Assembly: GCF_021352225.1 (NCBI RefSeq)
Contig: NZ_JAAUVI010000010.1
Coordinates: forward strand, 1-64,000
Reading direction: 5' to 3'
DNA length: 64,000 bases
Source of the DNA: Methylobacterium sp. C25
Lineage (GTDB): Bacteria; Pseudomonadota; Alphaproteobacteria; Rhizobiales; Beijerinckiaceae
Numbering within the stretch: the stretch's first letter is position 1; each line of letters starts with the position of its first letter. A program made the translations under genes and the position numbers. The notes under the pieces are model-generated. The model was given only the letters and a program-made list of their open reading frames with translations. It ran no database searches and was not told where the DNA came from. Shown piece after piece: positions 47,980-63,156 of the stretch.

Positions 47980-48752
47980 AGCATCGGCTCCGCGCGGTAG
48001 GGCGTGGCGTAGAGCGTGCCTGCGCCGAAATAGGCGACGATCCGCTCTTCCTCCTGGAGAGTGACCGAGTCCGGATCGGCCATGCCCGGGATGCCGGCGA
48101 ATTGCTCGGCGAGGAGCGCCTCGGACTTCACGGTCTTCGACAGCCGCCCGACCTTGCAGAAGGTCGCCGGCATGAGGACGTGCTTGCCGCCCGCGCCGAG
48201 CTCGACCTCGTAGTAGCGCACCAGGCATTCGCCCCGGTCGATCCAGACGTCGCTGACGGTGCCGGCGACCTGTCGGTCCGCTCCGAACACGGTCATGCCG
48301 ATCGGGTTGGGGCCATCCTCGTGGACCACGAAGTGATCGGCCACGCGCAGCGGCACGATGCGGTTCTGGCCGTCAAAGGTCTTGTCGTGCTCGTTGTCCC
48401 GGTTGGCCCAGGAGCCGGGCCCGACGCGATCGGTCAGCGGGTTACCGGTCGGGTCGTAGGGTGCGCCGGGCCAGGGCTCGCGCTTCTGGCTCGCCACGTC
48501 GGTGTCGTAGGCCGGGTCGGGCGCCGGAGCGAACTTCGTGATGCCGTTCGAGAGGTGGAAGGCCTTGGCACGCGGGATCAGGACGGGATCGACGGTCTTG
48601 AGCCGCCCGAAGGCCTCGGCCTCCAGCGGGTAGCCCTCCCGGCGATCTTCGCGGCGCAGCCAGAACACGAGGCCCGCGAAGAAGATCCAGAACGCGTAGA
48701 GCGTGACCTGGGCCACGTCGATGTAGCCGGTGATTTCGCCTCTGGGCAGCAT
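47976..48752 (-). CDS. puhA: Reaction centre H subunit
   Basis: Caps the cytoplasmic side of the reaction centre and guides protons to QB. The product is 258 aa: one N-terminal helix (VTLYAFWIFFAGLVFWLRREDRREGYPLE) then the globular domain with VGPGSWANR, DKTFDGQNRIVPLRVA and VRYYEVELGAGGKHVLMPA. 18 nt after lhaA, overlapping puhB. Confidence 0.97.
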   Translation of the reverse strand: MLPRGEITGYIDVAQVTLYAFWIFFAGLVFWLRREDRREGYPLEAEAFGRLKTVDPVLIPRAKAFHLSNGITKFAPAPDPAYDTDVASQKREPWPGAPYDPTGNPLTDRVGPGSWANRDNEHDKTFDGQNRIVPLRVADHFVVHEDGPNPIGMTVFGADRQVAGTVSDVWIDRGECLVRYYEVELGAGGKHVLMPATFCKVGRLSKTVKSEALLAEQFAGIPGMADPDSVTLQEEERIVAYFGAGTLYATPYRAEPML

Positions 48753-48770
48753 GGTCGTTCTCCCGAAGGT

Positions 48771-50219
48771 TCAGGTTGGCTGGTTGACGAGGCTTTTGGG
48801 CGTGAGCGGGCGGGCGCGTCCCTCGTCAGGGCGCGTCACCCGGGTTCCCTCTCGAACCAGCGGCCCGATCGCGACGAGCGTCGCGAACAGGAAGGCGATC
48901 TCGATGTGGTAGACGATGAGGTAGCCGATGGCCGGCTCGTTCATGCCCTCGCCGAGGATGCCGGACTGGGCCACTGCCCCGCCGATGTCGCGCAGGATGC
49001 CGCTGGCGGCGATGGCGAGGCCCGCGGCACTGGCCTGCACCGCGCCCCAGGCGCCGAGCGCGAGGCCCGTATCCTCCGGGCCGGCCTTGGCCATGGAGGC
49101 GGTGAGCGTGCCATGGGCGAAAAGGCCTCCGCCGAGTCCGATCAGCGTCACGCCCGCGGCGAAGAGCCGGGCCGAGTCGAGCGGTGCCGCGAAGATCACG
49201 GCCGAGAAGGCTGCGATGCCGATGACCGCACCGGATGCGGCCACCCGAAATGCATCGCCGCCTCGGTTCAGCCAGCGTGCCGCCGCCATCAGCCCGAGGC
49301 CGCCGCCGGCCGCCAGCATGGCGGTGAGCGCCGTGGTCTGGCCGACGGTGAGTTTCAGGATCTGGCCGCCGTAGGGTTCGAGCAGGATGTCCTGCATCGA
49401 GAACCCAGCCGTGCCGAGACCGATCGCGAGGAGCCGCCGTCGCGCGGTGCGCTCTCCGGCATAGGCGCGCCAGGACTGCGAGAAGCTCGCGCGCGGCTGC
49501 CGCTTGTCGGTGAGATGCGGGTCGCGCGGCTCCTGCTTCCAGAGGGCGATGCCGTTGAGCACGATGGTGACGAGGGCCGCGCCCTGGATCACCTGGATCA
49601 GCCGGACGGGAGAGAAGTTCGCGAGCAGCGCCCCGAACAGCAGGGCGCTCACCACCATGCCGGCCAGCAGCGCCGCGCAGAGCAGGGCCACGACCTTGGG
49701 CCGGGCATGCGCCGGGGCGAGATCGGTGGCCAGCGCCAGCCCCACCGTCTGCGTCGTGTGGAGTCCGGCCCCGACGAGCAGGAACGCCAAAGCCGCCGCG
49801 ACATGCCCGACCCAGTGCGGCCCAGTGGTGTCGCCCGACAGGATCAGCAGGGCGAAGGGCATGATCGCGAGGCCGCCGAATTGCAGCAGCGTGCCGAACC
49901 AGATGTAGGGAACCCGCCGCCAGCCCAGCACCGAGCGATGCGTATCCGAGCGGAAGCCGACGATGGCGCGCAGCGGCGCGAAGATCAGAGGCAGTGAGAG
50001 CATCACCGCGACGATCCAGGCCGGCACCTCCAGCTCGACGATCATCACCCGGTTCAGCGTGCCGATCAGCAGCACCGCCGCCATGCCGACGGTGGCCTGG
50101 AACAGCGCCAGCCGCAGCAACCGGCCGAGCGGCAGCTCGACGGTCGCCGCATCCGCGAAGGGCAGGATCGACGGGCCGATGCGCAGGAGGGCCTGCGTGA
50201 TGGCGAGACCGGTCTTCAC
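48771..50219 (-). CDS. lhaA: Light-harvesting 1 assembly protein LhaA (PucC family)
   Basis: A 482-aa MFS-type membrane protein with about 12 helices that aids bacteriochlorophyll delivery and LH1 assembly. LIGTLNRVMIVELEVPAWIVA and GFRSDTHRSVLGWRRVPYIWFGT are diagnostic for the PucC/LhaA family. The start is GTG 50219, overlapping the bchM stop (GTGA). Its only Shine-Dalgarno (GGAGGGGG) lies in the palindromic repeat at the bchM end. Paralogous to bch2 in this window. Confidence 0.93.
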   Translation of the reverse strand: MKTGLAITQALLRIGPSILPFADAATVELPLGRLLRLALFQATVGMAAVLLIGTLNRVMIVELEVPAWIVAVMLSLPLIFAPLRAIVGFRSDTHRSVLGWRRVPYIWFGTLLQFGGLAIMPFALLILSGDTTGPHWVGHVAAALAFLLVGAGLHTTQTVGLALATDLAPAHARPKVVALLCAALLAGMVVSALLFGALLANFSPVRLIQVIQGAALVTIVLNGIALWKQEPRDPHLTDKRQPRASFSQSWRAYAGERTARRRLLAIGLGTAGFSMQDILLEPYGGQILKLTVGQTTALTAMLAAGGGLGLMAAARWLNRGGDAFRVAASGAVIGIAAFSAVIFAAPLDSARLFAAGVTLIGLGGGLFAHGTLTASMAKAGPEDTGLALGAWGAVQASAAGLAIAASGILRDIGGAVAQSGILGEGMNEPAIGYLIVYHIEIAFLFATLVAIGPLVREGTRVTRPDEGRARPLTPKSLVNQPT

Positions 50220-51054
50220 GGGCGACCCCCTCCCCCCTCTGCGGGGGAGGGTGGCCCCTGCGTCAGCAGGGGTCGGGAGAGGGGTGCGCCCTGTCCGGAG
50301 AGGTCGTTCCCCTCTCCCGACCCGCTTCGCGGGCCACCCTCTCCCGCAGAGGGGCGAGAGTTGACGCGCATCAGCTCGAAAGCATGCGAGAGATAGAACC
50401 CGCTGTTGATCCGCTGCGTCCGGCCGACTCCGAACCCCTGCAGCACCGGCTCGCGACCGATCCGGCGACGCAACGCGCCCTCGGTCACCGGCACGATGGC
50501 CGGCGAGCGGTCGTTCTTCGGGAAGAGCTGCCCGGCCGCATGCATCAGCGTCAGCAGCACGGTGCGCGGCGCGACCGTGAACAGGATCGCCCCGTCCGTA
50601 CGCAGCGCCAGCTCGGCCAGCGCGCGGACGATGTCCGGCGTCTGGTAGTGGATCAACGAATCCATCGCGACGACGTGGTCGAACCGGCCGAGCCACGGGT
50701 CGAGCATGTCGCCGACGCGGAAATCGATCGAGCCGGGGCCGTCGATCGCCGGCAGGCGCTCCTGCGCGAGGCCGATCAGCGTCGGCGAGACGTCGATCGC
50801 CACCACCTCGGCACCGCGCCGGGCCGCCTCGACGGCGAGCGCACCGGTGCCGCAGCCGGCGTCGAGCAGGCGCTTGCCGGTCATGTCCGCCGGAAGCCAG
50901 TCGAGCAGGGTCGCGCGCATCGCGTCACGGCCAGCCCGCACCGTCGCCCGGATCTTCGAGACCGGGGCGTCGGAGGTCAGGCGCGACCAGGCCTCGACCG
51001 CAGTGCGGTCGAAATAGGTGGTCAGGGCCTCGCGGCGGGCGGCGTAGCTGCTCA

Positions 51055-51055
<1 letters not shown>
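50216..51055 (-). CDS. bchM: Mg-protoporphyrin IX methyltransferase with repeat-encoded tail
   Basis: SAM-dependent O-methyltransferase, Mg-protoporphyrin IX to its monomethyl ester. The product is 279 aa from ATG 51055, which overlaps the bchL stop by 1 nt (TGATG). SAM motif LLDAGCGTGA is at 64-73. The family core ends at HAFELMRVN (about residue 232). The remaining 47 residues (Gly/Pro/Ser/Arg-rich) are encoded by a palindromic repeat and are absent from typical 220-235-aa BchMs. Confidence 0.94.
50236..50352. repeat. 117-bp nested palindromic repeat at the bchM/lhaA junction
   Basis: Outer arms of 22 nt (50236-50257 and 50331-50352, one G-U) and inner arms GTCGGGAGAGGGG (50272-50284) with complement at 50309-50321. 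It lies wholly within the open 3' end of bchM and ends 17 nt before the lhaA GTG. A third repeat family, different from those near bchI. Confidence 0.85.
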
Positions 51056-55638
<4,583 letters not shown>

Positions 55639-55664
<26 letters not shown>

Positions 55665-57201
55665 CGTACAGGGTCTCGAGGGTGATGAGCGGGAGCTGCC
55701 GCTCACGGGCGAAGCGCTCGGTGTTCGCGCGCGCCTTGCCGCGCACGAAGAACGGGATTTTTTTCAGCTCCTTTTCGGCTTCGGGTGCCCAAGGGGCGAC
55801 GAGGATCACCTCCTCTGCTTTTCCACCCGGAACCTCAGGATGAGGTTCTGGTTGGGAGGACGCTGCAGCGCCGTGCCGCGTCAGATGCGACGGCGCGGCG
55901 CCGTCGTGGAATTCCGGGTCTTCCCGGAACATGCCGAGCAGGTGCTCTTCGAGCCCCATCATCAGCGGATGCACCCAGGTGTCGAACAGGACGTTGGCGC
56001 CCTCGAAACCCATCTGCGGCGAGTGGCGGGCCGGGAAATCCTGGACGTGGATCGGCGCCGAGATCACCGCGCAGGGCACGGCGAGCCGCTTCGCGATGTG
56101 GCGCTCCATCTGCGTGCCGAGGACCAGCTCCGGCGCGGCCGCCTGGATCGCCGCCTCGACGTCCAGGTAGTCGTCGGTGATCAGCGCCTCGATGCCGTGC
56201 TCGGCGGCCTCGGCCCGGATCTCGCGGGCGAATTCGCGGGTATAGGTGCCGAGGCCGACGACCTTGAAACCGAGCTCGGTTGCGGCGATCCGAGCGGCGG
56301 CGAGCGCATGGGTGGCATCGCCGAAAATGAAGACGCGCTTGCCGGTCAGGTAAGTCGAGTCGACCGAGCGCGAGTACCAGGGCAGCCGCGAGGGCGCGCC
56401 GGCAAGCACCGACGCCGGGTCGACGCCCGCCAGCTCGGCGACGGCGTCGATGAAGCGGTCGGTCGCCTTCACCCCGATCGGCACGATCTCAGTGAAGGGC
56501 TGGGCGAAGGTCTTCTGGAGGTACTGCGCCGCGCTTCGTGCGATCTCCGGATAGAGCACCACGTTGAAATCCGCCGCGCCGAGCCTCACGAGGTCGGATG
56601 GCGTCGCGCCCATCGGCGCCACTACGTTCACGTCGATGCCGAGGGCGGCGAGCAGCTTGCGGATCTCGATGACGTCGTCACGATGGCGAAAACCGAGGGC
56701 TGTCGGCCCCAGGATGTTGCACAGCGGACGGCGCCCTTCGCGCGGTGCGCGGTCGGCGGGCTGTCCGGCCAACGCACGGACAAGACGGTAGAAGGTCTCG
56801 GAGGCGCCCCAGTTCTCCTTCTTCTGGTAGGCCGGCAACTCAAGCGGGATCACCGGGATCGGCAGGTCGAGTGCCTTGGCGAGGCCGCCGGGATCGTCCT
56901 GGATCAGTTCGGCCGTGCAGGAGGCGCCGACGATCATCGCCTGCGGCTGGAAGCGCTCGTAGGCCTGCGCGACGGCGTTCTTGAAGATCTCGGCGGTGTC
57001 GCGCCCGAGGTCCTGCGCCTGGAAGGTCGTGTAGGTGACGGGCGGCCGCGCATCACGCCGCTCGATCATCGTGAAAAGCAGGTCGGCATAGGTGTCGCCC
57101 TGCGGCGCGTGCAGGACGTAGTGCAAGCCCTTCATCGCGGTGGCGATGCGCATGGCGCCGATGTGGGGCGGGCCCTCGTAGGTCCAGACGGTGAGCTGCA
57201 T
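55639..57201 (-). CDS. bchB: Light-independent protochlorophyllide reductase subunit B
   Basis: With BchN carries the active site of dark protochlorophyllide reductase. The product is 520 aa from ATG 57201 ([17 protein letters not shown]). Asp36 (APQGD), the unusual Asp ligand of the NB-cluster, and Cys95 (GASCTAEL) are conserved. A Pro/His/Ser-rich linker around residues 425-455 precedes the small C-terminal domain ([15 protein letters not shown]). 4 nt after bchN. Confidence 0.97.
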
Positions 57202-57205
57202 CGCG

Positions 57206-58995
<1,790 letters not shown>

Positions 58996-59054
58996 GCTTC
59001 CGCCCTCTTGCTCGCTCCGGGCCCCTCTCCACGAGACTGCCCTGACGAGGGGAA

Positions 59055-59095
59055 GCGTAAGTCCGAGTTTCGGCGAGTGTCAATCCAGCTTTACG
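59055..59095 (-). promoter_or_regulatory. bchF promoter with PpsR-like operator
   Basis: On the minus strand TTGACA (59083-59078), a 17-nt spacer and TTACGC (59060-59055). The -35 is one end of the box TGTCAATCCAGCTTTACG (59078-59095), a TGT-N12-ACG near-match to the PpsR consensus. It would control the whole bchF-to-puhE unit. Confidence 0.6.
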
Positions 59096-59139
59096 TCAAA
59101 AGGCCATGACAATGGATGGGATTTCTTGAAATTAGACCA

Positions 59140-59167
59140 TTGCCAAGTCGGCCGCGAGGCGTATCGT
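59140..59167 (+). promoter_or_regulatory. Possible aerR promoter
   Basis: TTGCCA (59140-59145), a 16-nt spacer and TATCGT (59162-59167), about 80 nt before the chosen aerR start. No exact PpsR box overlaps it. Confidence 0.35.
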
Positions 59168-59247
59168 AACATGCACTAAAATTGGTCAAGCCGGAGTCGC
59201 GTACCGACCCAGAGCGTTCAGTCACGTTGACGGGATGGGAGATGCCG

Positions 59248-60126
59248 ATGGGAGCTTGGAGGCATTTCGGCCAAGGCTTCGAACTGGACGCGACTCCCTT
59301 GGAGTGCGGCCCGTCTCCGGCGGCTGGCGTTTCTCCTGACCTCGTCTCCGATGAGGATGGTCTCTTCGTTCGCGGTGATCTCGCGCGCCTGATCGAGGGC
59401 GAGATCCTGCCGCGGCTGATGCTGGTCCACCAAGAGGCGGTCAGACCAAGTCGTCTCCTCGTTGAGCGCCGCCCGACTCCGGAGCAGATCGCAACCTTCA
59501 GTGCCCTGCTGCTCGATCCAGCTGCCGAGGACGTGACCGGCCATGTCGTCGCCCTGCTCGACGAAGGCTTGTCCCTCGACGGCTTGCTTCTCGAGTTACT
59601 TACTCCGGCCGCTCGCGATCTCGGAAGGATGTGGGAGGAGGACGAGTGCGACTTCGTCGACGTGACCGTCGCCGTCGGCCGGTTGCACGCGGTCGCACGC
59701 GAACTCTGCAGTAAGCTCGAGGACGGATCTTGGGGGGCGCATGGGCGCAGCATCTTGCTGGTGCCCTCCCCCGGCGAGACCCACACCTTTTGCCTTTCGA
59801 TCGTCGCGAGTTTCTTTCGTGAGGCCGGCTGGGACGTAACGACCAGCGATACGGATCTGGGCCTCGACCTCCTGCGGGCCGAATGGTTCGACGTTGTGGG
59901 CGTGACCCTGTCCTGCGACGTGCTGTTGCCACGGCTGACGGATGCCGTTCGCGTCATGCGCACCGCTTCCTGCAATCGAAGTGTCCGCGTCATGGTTGGT
60001 GGCCCGCTTTTCGCCCGTCATCCCGAGCAGCTCAAAGCCTCGGGCGCCGACGCTATGGCGGTAGACGCGCGCATCGCCCCGAGAATCGCGGAAAGCTTGC
60101 TTGAAAAGCAGGCGCAAGCCTGCTGA
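59248..60126 (+). CDS. aerR: AerR/PpaA-type cobalamin-binding regulator
   Basis: Antirepressor of PpsR/CrtJ in purple bacteria, with a SCHIC/B12-binding domain. The product is 292 aa from ATG 59248, chosen for GGGAG 6 nt upstream; a TTG at 59182 is in frame. Helical domain LLLELLTPAARDLGRMWEEDECDFVDVTVAVGRLH, then VPSPGETHTFCLSIVASFFREAGWDV with the probable cobalt-ligand His in GETHTF, then VGVTLSCDVLLPRL and VMVGGPLF. It directly precedes ppsR, the usual pairing. Confidence 0.9.
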   Translation: MGAWRHFGQGFELDATPLECGPSPAAGVSPDLVSDEDGLFVRGDLARLIEGEILPRLMLVHQEAVRPSRLLVERRPTPEQIATFSALLLDPAAEDVTGHVVALLDEGLSLDGLLLELLTPAARDLGRMWEEDECDFVDVTVAVGRLHAVARELCSKLEDGSWGAHGRSILLVPSPGETHTFCLSIVASFFREAGWDVTTSDTDLGLDLLRAEWFDVVGVTLSCDVLLPRLTDAVRVMRTASCNRSVRVMVGGPLFARHPEQLKASGADAMAVDARIAPRIAESLLEKQAQAC

Positions 60127-60206
60127 AAGGACCCGTTCGACGCCGTCACGAGTTGGTGCACTTGACCTCGCTCGCGAGACCCATCCCGCATCGCCCTTCG
60201 GCCGCG

Positions 60207-61604
60207 ATGCAGCACGTTGCCGGTCTCCTCGACAGTGAGGCCACCGGACTGCTGATTGCGGCCACGACGGACCTGTCGCTGGTTGTCGACGAACTGGGCA
60301 TCATCCGCGACGCGGCCTTCAACGGCGAAGATTTCGGGGGAGAGGGCGTCGAGGCCTGGCTTGGGCGTCCGTGGATCGACACCGTGACGGTCGAGAGCCG
60401 CCCGAAGATCGAGGCCCTGCTGCGCGACGCCGCGCCGGGCTCCATCACGCGCTGGCGGCAGGTCAATCATCCGTCTCCGCGTGGGATCGATCTCCCGGTC
60501 CGTTACTCGACGATGCGCCCGAAGCTAGGGGGGCCGGTCATTGTCCTGGGCCGCGACCTCCGCTCAGTCTCGGCACTTCAGCTTCGACTCGCCGAAACTC
60601 AACAGGCCCTCGAGCGCGATTACGTTCGGCTTCGCGCAGCTGAGACTCGCTACAAGCTTCTTTTCCAGATCTCCGGCGAGCCCGTGCTCGTTGTCGATGC
60701 GGGCACGCGGCGCGTGACCGAGGTGAATCCCGCGGCAGCGCGGCGACTCGGTCGTGCTGCCAAGCGGGTGCTCGGGCAGGACGTGGTGGATCTCTTCGAC
60801 CCGGCAAGTTCGCGCGACTTGCAAGTGGTGTTCGCCGGCTTGCGGGCGACCGGCCAGGCCGCCGACTTGACCGGTCGGCTCGCCGGCGGCCGCGGCGAGA
60901 CCCGCATCTCAGCGTCGCTGTTCCGCGGCGAGGCCACGACCAGTGTGCTGTTGCGCCTCTCGCCCGACTCGCCCGCGACAGAGGCGAAGAGCGATCCGGC
61001 GCATGCGCTCGGCGTGATCGCCAAACTCCCCGAGGGCTTCGTCGTCACCGACACCTCGCGACGCATTCTCACGGCCAACGCCGCCTTCCTCGATCTCGTC
61101 CAGCTCGCCACCGAGGAGCAGGTGCGTGGCGAACCCTTGGAGCGCTGGCTCGGCCGCGAGGGTACCGAGGCTCAGGCGTTGTTCGCGACGCTCCAGGATC
61201 ACGGCTCGGTCCGGCATTTCTCCACGGCGCTTCGCGGAGAGTATGGCTCGACGGAGGATGTCGAGGTGGCCGCGGTATCGGTCGCCAATGGCGAGCAGCC
61301 CTGCTTCGGTCTCACCATCCGCTCGATGCCTCGCCGCCCCAGTGCCGCAGCATCGGCCGGCACAGGGCTGCCGCGCTCCGTGGAGCAGATGACCGAACTG
61401 GTGGGCCGCGTCTCGATGAAGACCTTGGTTCGCGAGACAACGGACCTGATCGAGAAACTCTGCATCGAGGCAGCGTTGCGGATCACGCGCGACAACCGCG
61501 CCTCTGCCGCCGAGATGCTCGGGCTCAGCCGGCAGGGTCTTTACGCCAAGATGCGGCGCTATGGGATCGGCGACCTCGATCCGAGCGACCTCGAAGTCAA
61601 CTGA
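60207..61604 (+). CDS. ppsR: PpsR/CrtJ transcriptional repressor of photosynthesis genes
   Basis: Represses bch, crt and antenna genes by binding TGT-N12-ACA. The product is 465 aa from ATG 60207, which equals the usual 464-469 aa; a TTG at 60153 is in frame but adds non-family residues. Three PAS segments, a Q-linker-like helix (LRLAETQQALERDYVRLRAAE) and a C-terminal Fis-type HTH (DNRASAAEMLGLSRQGLYAKMRRYGI). Cys419 before the HTH (EKLCIEAALRI) matches the redox cysteine of CrtJ. The partner cysteine near residue 250 is absent; the other Cys is at 366. Confidence 0.94.
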   Translation: MQHVAGLLDSEATGLLIAATTDLSLVVDELGIIRDAAFNGEDFGGEGVEAWLGRPWIDTVTVESRPKIEALLRDAAPGSITRWRQVNHPSPRGIDLPVRYSTMRPKLGGPVIVLGRDLRSVSALQLRLAETQQALERDYVRLRAAETRYKLLFQISGEPVLVVDAGTRRVTEVNPAAARRLGRAAKRVLGQDVVDLFDPASSRDLQVVFAGLRATGQAADLTGRLAGGRGETRISASLFRGEATTSVLLRLSPDSPATEAKSDPAHALGVIAKLPEGFVVTDTSRRILTANAAFLDLVQLATEEQVRGEPLERWLGREGTEAQALFATLQDHGSVRHFSTALRGEYGSTEDVEVAAVSVANGEQPCFGLTIRSMPRRPSAAASAGTGLPRSVEQMTELVGRVSMKTLVRETTDLIEKLCIEAALRITRDNRASAAEMLGLSRQGLYAKMRRYGIGDLDPSDLEVN

Positions 61605-61689
61605 TCCAAATGCATGCATTATAATGCGATTTATCCGCATGAAATGCGACTTGCGTCCAGAGGTTGTTGCGGCCGCGTGAACGGGCAAG

Positions 61690-61707
61690 TGTAAACAAAA
61701 CTTGACA
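61690..61707 (+). promoter_or_regulatory. PpsR/CrtJ operator and -35 of bch2-bchP
   Basis: TGTAAACAAAACTTGACA is an exact TGT-N12-ACA. Its last six bases TTGACA can be the -35; the -10 about 16 nt later (TTTAGC) is weak. It shares 14 of 18 bases with the bchC box. The rest of 61605-61799 has no gene. Confidence 0.75.
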
Positions 61708-61799
61708 CACGATCCTCTGAAAATTTAGCCTCCGAGCCTGTCGAAGCCAGCTCGCGCAAGAACCAAGCGCCCGAGCCTCACGCCTGGAGAGCGCCCCCA

Positions 61800-63152
61800 A
61801 TGCCGCCGCTCTCGTTCACTTGGTGGCAGATCTTCCGGCTCGGCCTCGTCCAGACGGCGCTGGGCGCGGTCGTCGTGATCATGACCTCGACGATCAACCG
61901 GGTGATGGTCGTTGAGTTGGCCCTGCCGGCCATGGTGCCAGGGGGGCTCGTTGCCCTTCACTACGCCGTCCAGATTCTGCGTCCACGCTGGGGTTACGGC
62001 TCGGACAGGGGCCGCCGCCGCACGCCCTGGATCGTCGGCGGCATGACCCTACTGGCGCTCGGCGGGTTCGGGGCCTCGGCTGCGACGGCCTTGTGCGAGA
62101 CGAGCGTTGCGGCTGGGCTGACGCTCGCGGTGCTCTCCTTTCTCGCAGTCGGCATGGGTGCGGGCGCGGCCGGGACCTCGCTGCTCGTCCTGCTGGCAAC
62201 CGGAGTGGACGATCGGCGGCGCGGGGCTGCCGCGACCGTGGTCTGGGTGATGATGATCGTCGGGTTCGCGGTCACTGCGCCGCTCGCCGGGCATTTCCTC
62301 GATCCGTTTTCGGGGATGCGGCTGATGGCGGTGTCCGGCACGGTCTCAGCAATCGCGCTCGTCGTTGCTGTGCTGGCCGTGACCGGCATCGAGCCCGCGC
62401 AACGTGCCCATCCATCTGGCACACCGGCGCACCACAAGACATTCTTCGAGGTGTTGGCGCGGGTCTGGGCGGAGCCGATCTCGCGCCGGTTCACGATCTT
62501 CATCTTCGTGTCGATGCTGGCCTACAGCGCGCAAGAGTTGATCCTCGAACCCTATGCCGGCCTGATCTTCGAGATGACGCCGGGAGCGACGACAAAGCTT
62601 TCGGGCCTCCAGCATGGTGGCGTCCTCGCCGGAATGCTGTTCGTGGCCGGCATCACTATGGGGATCGGTGGCCCGGTGTTGGGTTCGCTCAAGCTCTGGA
62701 CTGCGGTCGGGTGCCTCGGCTCTGCCGTATCGCTGGCGATGATTGCGGTGGGCAGTTCGGTCGGGGCGGCTTTCCCGCTCCGCGAGTGCGTGTTCGCCCT
62801 CGGGCTCTCCAACGGCGTGTACGCGGTCGCCGCGATCGGCTCGATGATGGGGCTGGCAGGACGAGGCGGCGAGGCCGAACGGGGAACGCGCATGGGCGTC
62901 TGGGGCGCGGCGCAGGGCATCGCGTTTGGCGCGGGCGGCTTTCTCGGCACGATGGCTGTCGACCTCGCCCGGCTCGTAACCACCGATCTGACCGCTGCCT
63001 ACGCTTCAGTCTTCGCGGGCGAGGCCTTCCTCTTCGTCGCCGCCGCCGTCATCGCCCTGCGGATCGAGCATGCGCCGGCGCGCGAGCGCCGCTCAAATCC
63101 GCTGACGCAGGCCGCGACGTTCCAACTCGATCCCGGCCTGGAAGCGAGGTAG
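61800..63152 (+). CDS. bch2: BCD-family transporter Bch2 (PucC/Orf428-like)
   Basis: A 450-aa MFS-type membrane protein of the bacteriochlorophyll-delivery family, usually between bchG and bchP. FRLGLVQTALGAVVVIMTSTINRVMVVELALPAM and the LHYAVQILRPRWGYGSD stretch are diagnostic. GGAGAG precedes the ATG. bchG is not found upstream; ppsR is. Paralogue of lhaA. Confidence 0.92.
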   Translation: MPPLSFTWWQIFRLGLVQTALGAVVVIMTSTINRVMVVELALPAMVPGGLVALHYAVQILRPRWGYGSDRGRRRTPWIVGGMTLLALGGFGASAATALCETSVAAGLTLAVLSFLAVGMGAGAAGTSLLVLLATGVDDRRRGAAATVVWVMMIVGFAVTAPLAGHFLDPFSGMRLMAVSGTVSAIALVVAVLAVTGIEPAQRAHPSGTPAHHKTFFEVLARVWAEPISRRFTIFIFVSMLAYSAQELILEPYAGLIFEMTPGATTKLSGLQHGGVLAGMLFVAGITMGIGGPVLGSLKLWTAVGCLGSAVSLAMIAVGSSVGAAFPLRECVFALGLSNGVYAVAAIGSMMGLAGRGGEAERGTRMGVWGAAQGIAFGAGGFLGTMAVDLARLVTTDLTAAYASVFAGEAFLFVAAAVIALRIEHAPARERRSNPLTQAATFQLDPGLEAR

Positions 63153-63156
63153 CGCT

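Noticed and set aside
55800-55880. Frameshift or insertion in bchB at the low-conservation stretch
   Set aside because: This linker is variable in the family, and the frame continues into the conserved C-terminal domain.
59091-59993. Minus-strand open frame opposite aerR
   Set aside because: Ser/Arg/Thr-rich shadow; aerR on the plus strand has clear B12-binding motifs.
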